Below are positions 34,087 to 37,494 of a stretch of DNA of 37,494 bases, piece by piece. The first letter of the stretch is position 1. The number at the start of each line of letters is the position of its first letter. The stretch lies in the NCBI GenBank assembly GCA_016929295.1, contig JAFGJB010000307.1:1-37494 (forward strand), read 5' to 3'. The notes below the pieces were generated by a model. It was not told the DNA's origin and ran no database searches. It saw only the letters and a program-made list of their open reading frames with translations. Made by a program: the position numbers and the translations under genes. Origin of the DNA: Candidatus Zhuqueibacterota bacterium. GTDB lineage: Bacteria > Zhuqueibacterota > Zhuqueibacteria > Residuimicrobiales > Krinioviventaceae.

Positions 34087-35070
34087 TTATTCTGCAACGA
34101 AGTTTATAACAATCTGCTTGAATTCATTTTTGCCGCGAAGCGCCGCCAGATCATCATCCACACGAGCCTGGTTTTTCAATTTTGGATTCAAGGTAACGGC
34201 CTTTTCAAGCGCTTCAAGCGCCCCGGATTCATCGCCGGCTGCCAGACGTATGACCGCTAAATCGTATAACAACTCCGGATGCCTCGGATCAATCTGCACC
34301 GCTTTATCCATATAGGGCAGCGCTTCTCGGCTCTTGCCGTCAGAAAACAATGTCCAGGCTTCATTCCAGGCATAGTTGAGCTGTGCCAGATCGAGCAATC
34401 TGCCGAGCTCCTGCAGCGGTTCCGAATGATCATCCACACGGATATCGATGGCGCGATCCGTATAGCCGCCATAGCCGGCACCCTGCCGCACCACTAAAAG
34501 CGCTGCCGATTGCTTGCCGCGCGAATCGCCACCCATCGACTCACCGGCGAGGAGAGCGGCGTAAAGCCTTTCCGCCAGCGTCCCCGCCGTGGTCAGAAAG
34601 GCTTCTTCCATGGCCGCCACTACATTTTCGCCGGCCAGTATGTTCCCCTGGCAGGCGTAATTCTCGCTGTGGCGACCACCGGCCCAGGCGTTGCAGCTGT
34701 CACCGGTGAACGTTGCTGAGCTGCCGTCGGCTGCAACCATGCCGAGCTGGCGTCTCGCCGCGTGATCATCGCTCTTTAGTAAAATAGACATGACCTCCTC
34801 GGGCGCGATCCCTTTTTCCAACAACTCCAGTCCTCGCCAGCCGAAAGAGGTGTTGGCAAAGGACTGCGTCGCCACGGCGCCAATCCCGGCTTTCGCCCAG
34901 GGCACGACGGAACCGACTGCGAAAAATCTCGAAGCGACCGCGACACCGAGCTCGCCGGCGAGCGGATCGCGGCCGACGATCGAAAAAGTCGCAATATCGT
35001 CGCGATCTCCCGCCGCCCCAAAGGACAGCGTCAAGCCGCTCCACAATAAAATGAGGATAACGGATTTCAT
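34087..35070 (-). CDS. DUF1028 protein with C-terminal TPR repeats, exported
   Basis: A 327-residue protein. A signal peptide (MKSVILILLWSGLTLSFGAA) is followed by a DUF1028 domain (about 25-220). DUF1028 is an Ntn-hydrolase-like family; visible segments are ATFSIVGRDPLAGELGVAVA, AVATQSFANTSFGWRGLELL and GDSCNAWAGGRHSENYACQG. The C-terminal 90 residues contain TPR-like helices (REALPYMDKAVQIDPRHPEL, then SGALEALEKAVTLNPKLKNQ). The longer frame to 35178 is rejected because its extra 36 residues are encoded by the repeat-rich spacer, and AAAGGAGTGGG precedes the ATG at 35070. The substrate is unknown; a periplasmic hydrolase role is inferred. Confidence 0.85.
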   Translation of the reverse strand: MKSVILILLWSGLTLSFGAAGDRDDIATFSIVGRDPLAGELGVAVASRFFAVGSVVPWAKAGIGAVATQSFANTSFGWRGLELLEKGIAPEEVMSILLKSDDHAARRQLGMVAADGSSATFTGDSCNAWAGGRHSENYACQGNILAGENVVAAMEEAFLTTAGTLAERLYAALLAGESMGGDSRGKQSAALLVVRQGAGYGGYTDRAIDIRVDDHSEPLQELGRLLDLAQLNYAWNEAWTLFSDGKSREALPYMDKAVQIDPRHPELLYDLAVIRLAAGDESGALEALEKAVTLNPKLKNQARVDDDLAALRGKNEFKQIVINFVAE

Positions 35071-35107
35071 CCCACTCCTTTCTTCAACAAAGTCCGTGTA
35101 TTTCACA

Positions 35108-35170
35108 GCGCGGCCTTTGGCCGCAACTAAAAAGCCAACACCGCCGAGGGCGCAGAGCCACACAGAGAAA
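35108..35170. repeat. copy of the GC-palindrome module plus NAKAQR-type module in reverse
   Basis: Bases 35108-35127 repeat exactly the 20 bp at 9326-9345 within the 28-bp inverted-repeat arm (palindromic GCGGCC-3-GGCCGC core). Bases 35138-35170 contain CGCAGAGCCACACAGAGAAA, a degenerate reverse copy of the TTTCTCTGCG..CTCTGCG module seen near 9470. Together they lie upstream of the DUF1028 gene. A minus-strand frame through them gives a false N-terminal extension of that gene. Confidence 0.6.
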
Positions 35171-35296
35171 AATTTCAAGATCTTTTTTCATATTCTTTTG
35201 GTCAACAACGATCAATGTACTGAATCCTGCAGGAAGACATAAAGTATCACAATAAAAACTAAAATCAGTCTATTGTGCTTTCACGTTTTGATTTTT

Positions 35297-35385
35297 TCGG
35301 CGCTTCTTTGCGGTCTCTGCGGTTTTTTTCTATATGATCTAAGACTTTTAATAAAACACGATGCTACAGATTTGTAGCACGGGAC
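35297..35385 (+). repeat. interspersed repeat unit, copy 3
   Basis: Bases 35297-35321 match 9659-9683 at 24 of 25 positions (TCGGCGCTTCTTTGCG followed by R-TCTCTGCG). About 40 bp further on, 35361-35385 is the third copy of the ATG-YTRYWG-ATTTGTA repeat. Here it contains a perfect 7-bp stem, TGCTACA-4-TGTAGCA, at 35362-35379. The spacer 35071-35405 has no gene. Confidence 0.6.
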
Positions 35386-35405
35386 AATGACTGCCTTCAT
35401 GCCCA

Positions 35406-36398
35406 TCAGTTTATCTCTTGCCATGCGCCTGATCTATTCGACGCCAGGAGTGCGTCTATCACCTTCATATTCGCCACCGCATCCTGCAGCGGCGTCAGAA
35501 CAGGCGTATCCTGTAAAATGGCTGATGAAAACTCGTCGCCCTGTATGCCATATTGATCGCAAACAGGGAATTCTATTTCGTTGACAATGCCATCCTTTTC
35601 GTGCCATAGTCGTGTCGGCACATCTGGCGGCGCATTGAAGGGTATTTCAATTTCTATGCGCCCTTTTGTACCAAAAATTTGAACCCGCTGGTATCGTTCG
35701 ACCTGCGTGGCCACTACAAAGCTTGAGTTGACCGCGCCGAAATCCAAAAGAGCCGAGACCAACCGATCGGTCTGGAACGCTGGATCGAATTCTATGATAC
35801 CGTTCACGCGCATTGGTTCTGCATCTAAAATAAAACGTGACAAGGAGATCGGATAACAGCCAATGTCCATCAGTCCACCGCCACCAAAGTCAGGCTTGTT
35901 GCGCACATTATCCGGATCGAGGTTGTTGTATGTAAAGATCGTTTGAATCGCTTTGACGACGCCAATGTCGCCATTTTGCACCATTTTTTTCGCCGCCCGC
36001 CACTGCGGATGAAAACGATACATGAACGCTTCCATAATCTTCAGCTGCGGGTATTTTTTCGCTTCGGCCAGGAGCTGTTGCGCCTCTCCCGCGTCAAGGG
36101 CGACGGGCTTTTCGCACAACACGTGCTTGGCGGCGCGAAGCGCTTGTATCGACAGTGGCACGTGTAAATGGTTCGGCAGGGGATTATAGACCGCTTCTAT
36201 GTCGGGATCATTCAACATATCCTCGTATGAGCCATAGGCCTTGGCAATGCCCAATTTGCGCGCGACAGCTCTCGCCCTGCCGATATCGCGTGAGCTGATG
36301 GCGATGACATCGCACCACTCCGTCTTTTGCATGGCGGGTATGACTTTTACGACGCCAATTTTGGCGGTGCCGAGAACGCCCCATTTCACTTTGCGCAT
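35406..36398 (-). CDS. Gfo/Idh/MocA-family oxidoreductase
   Basis: A 330-residue NAD(P)-dependent sugar or diol oxidoreductase. The N-terminal Rossmann domain (1-120) opens with VKWGVLGTAKIGVVKVIPAM. VYNPLPNHLHVPLSIQAL and the catalytic-lysine motif CEKPVAL follow. The C-terminal dimerisation domain includes FGGGGLMDIGCYPISLSRFI, the usual GGGxxxDxGxY signature. The ATG at 36398 has GGAGTACGAA upstream. The closest relatives from memory are D-xylose dehydrogenase and dihydrodiol dehydrogenase-like proteins; the substrate is not known. It stands alone, behind a 161-bp gap from the phosphatase gene, and the other carbohydrate-related genes in the window are distant. Confidence 0.93.
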   Translation of the reverse strand: MRKVKWGVLGTAKIGVVKVIPAMQKTEWCDVIAISSRDIGRARAVARKLGIAKAYGSYEDMLNDPDIEAVYNPLPNHLHVPLSIQALRAAKHVLCEKPVALDAGEAQQLLAEAKKYPQLKIMEAFMYRFHPQWRAAKKMVQNGDIGVVKAIQTIFTYNNLDPDNVRNKPDFGGGGLMDIGCYPISLSRFILDAEPMRVNGIIEFDPAFQTDRLVSALLDFGAVNSSFVVATQVERYQRVQIFGTKGRIEIEIPFNAPPDVPTRLWHEKDGIVNEIEFPVCDQYGIQGDEFSSAILQDTPVLTPLQDAVANMKVIDALLASNRSGAWQEIN

Positions 36399-36559
36399 TT
36401 CGTACTCCGTTAATATTAAATGGCCAAGTCGATACCTCTCAATTTTGGCTATGCATTTTCGCCGATTGATTCATGCCGGCAGAATCACGCAATGCAGAGT
36501 AGCTTTGGAGGCGATCAATACGAAAATGACTCGTATCATTTTGAATTGCCTTATAAAGG

Positions 36560-37494
36560 CTACAAAAATTTCACCACCACAAACGTGATGTCATCATTCT
36601 GCGGACGTTCGCCGCGCCAGAGCAGACATTCGCGCTCGAGCGAGTTGATGATCTCCTGTGGCGAACGATGCGCAATCCGCGTAAAAGTCGGCATGGTCCG
36701 TTCGTCATACATTTCACTGTCCATGTTGAATAATTCCATCAAGCCGTCGGACATCAACAATAGAGTGTCACCCGATGCAACTGATACGGTTTGCTGATCA
36801 TAGGCGTAGTCAAGCGCGCCACCGAGCGGCATGCTCTTGAGGACAATTTCTTCCACCTTTTTATCGTTGGCGCGGTACAGCATCGCCGGCGGCATGCCGG
36901 CGTTGGCAATGATCATTCTATTCGTTTCGATGCGCAAAAGCGACATGGCCATATAGAGGTTGCCGAGATTCATTTGGCGAATGATGTTTGACCATGCCGA
37001 TAATGTTTCCGGCAGCTGTTCAATGTTGCCGTTGGCGCTGAAGAGACTCTTAATTGCCGCGACCATAGTTCCTGCTCGCATGCCGTGGCCGGTGGCGTCG
37101 CCGATCACAACCGTCAGGACGCCGTCGTTCGCATGGAAATCGTAATAGTCGCCGCCGACTTCGCTGGCCGTCTTCATGGAGACGGCTATATCAAGCCCGG
37201 GAATCTTCGGCACCTTTTTCGGCAACATGGAGAGCTGTAATTTTCGCGCTTCTTCCAGTTCTTTGGTCTTGCGCGCATTATCGGACTCGAGGATGCGGCG
37301 TTGAATCTCCTCTTCCTTGGCCCGCCGTTCCTGCTGTAATTTTTCTTCGGAAAGTTGTTTCACCCTGTTGAGCTGCGTTTGCAGCTCTTTGTTCGTGCGG
37401 GAAAAATTGAGCGAGATATAGGTCGACAATGAAATGGCGAGCACCGGAACACCATACATCCAGACGATCGCCTGACCGCCGATCGGTGGCAGGA
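36560..37494 (-). CDS. PP2C-type (SpoIIE/RsbU) serine phosphatase, N-terminus cut by window edge
   Basis: About 310 C-terminal residues; the reading frame continues open through base 37494, so the true start is outside. The visible part begins with a hydrophobic helix (VWMYGVPVLAISLSTYISLN), probably the last transmembrane segment. A long charged coiled coil follows (about 60 residues, including NRVKQLSEEKLQQERRAKEE). The catalytic PP2C domain has the metal-site motifs ASEVGGDYYDFH, VVIGDATGHGMRAG and, near the end, NDDITFVVVKF. The domain dephosphorylates serine/threonine-phosphorylated anti-sigma-factor antagonists in characterised relatives. A sensor or membrane domain upstream is likely. 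No gene partner is visible in the window. Confidence 0.9.
   Translation of the reverse strand, partial: LPPIGGQAIVWMYGVPVLAISLSTYISLNFSRTNKELQTQLNRVKQLSEEKLQQERRAKEEEIQRRILESDNARKTKELEEARKLQLSMLPKKVPKIPGLDIAVSMKTASEVGGDYYDFHANDGVLTVVIGDATGHGMRAGTMVAAIKSLFSANGNIEQLPETLSAWSNIIRQMNLGNLYMAMSLLRIETNRMIIANAGMPPAMLYRANDKKVEEIVLKSMPLGGALDYAYDQQTVSVASGDTLLLMSDGLMELFNMDSEMYDERTMPTFTRIAHRSPQEIINSLERECLLWRGERPQNDDITFVVVKFL

Noticed and set aside
35071-35178. 36-residue N-terminal extension of the DUF1028 protein
   Set aside because: It is encoded by the GC-palindrome and the reverse CTCTGCG module. The internal ATG at 35070 has a strong ribosome-binding site and starts a signal peptide.
1-37494. tRNA, rRNA, CRISPR array, transposase, phage genes or a replication origin
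   Set aside because: Reading the spacers by eye, I found no cloverleaf-like TTCGA arm pattern, no regularly spaced direct repeats, and no integrase or transposase motifs. A covariance-model scan was not possible.

Overview
The window carries about 28 protein genes and no RNA gene or CRISPR array that I could find. It reads as chromosomal DNA of a free-living, Gram-negative-type (diderm) bacterium. The evidence is several lipoprotein signal peptides, a Tat-like leader, an outer-membrane beta-barrel, MscS and CorA, sigma-54 control and a standard UvrA. Predicted proteins and intergenic repeat style suggest the FCB side of the tree (Calditrichota/KSB1-like lineages), but this is inference from general familiarity, not a measured placement. 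Both edges cut genes: an SLC12-type permease loses its C-terminus at base 1, and an RsbU/SpoIIE-type phosphatase loses its N-terminus at base 37494.

Layout. 1-3.5 kb (minus strand): SLC12-like permease, MscS channel, UPF0316 membrane protein, then a two-gene unit of a small unknown protein and a degenerate stand-alone receiver, with a sigma-54-like promoter in front. 3.8-9.0 kb (minus): a sigma-54 activator with a degenerate receiver directly behind corA, a CaCA-type Na+/Ca2+ antiporter and a beta-CASP metallo-beta-lactamase RNase-like protein. 9.0-9.8 kb: non-coding DNA with a 28-bp perfect inverted repeat and interspersed repeats. 9.8-12.8 kb (plus): two lipoproteins, a 5'-nucleotidase-type phosphoesterase and an M48 metalloprotease. 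12.9-20.3 kb (minus): a DUF1080-PHP fusion lipoprotein, an Lsa-like ABC-F ATPase, an RhlE-type helicase, a bactofilin-like/Omp85-like fusion and an RluA-type pseudouridine synthase. 20.3-23.8 kb: an unknown lipoprotein, a ThuA-like protein and a sugar nucleotidyltransferase.

23.9-29.7 kb (minus) is the most unusual part. It is a tightly packed four-gene operon in which two different glutamate dehydrogenases bracket a 1003-residue protein (two receiver-like domains plus a pyruvate/PEP-dikinase ATP-grasp domain) and a 65-residue zinc-ribbon protein. The genes overlap or lie 14 bp apart. I infer a nitrogen/carbon (2-oxoglutarate-glutamate versus pyruvate/PEP) control unit. Divergent from it is uvrA, with two dyad symmetries in the shared spacer.

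32.8-37.5 kb (minus): an AAA/DUF4143 ATPase, a DUF1028-TPR secreted protein, a second repeat-rich spacer, a Gfo/Idh/MocA oxidoreductase and the truncated phosphatase. The repeat-rich spacers near 6.4, 9.6 and 35.3 kb share short sequence modules in the same order and orientation, so they look like copies of one interspersed intergenic repeat family. Starts were chosen by ribosome-binding sites and family fit, and in several genes they lie downstream of the longest possible start.
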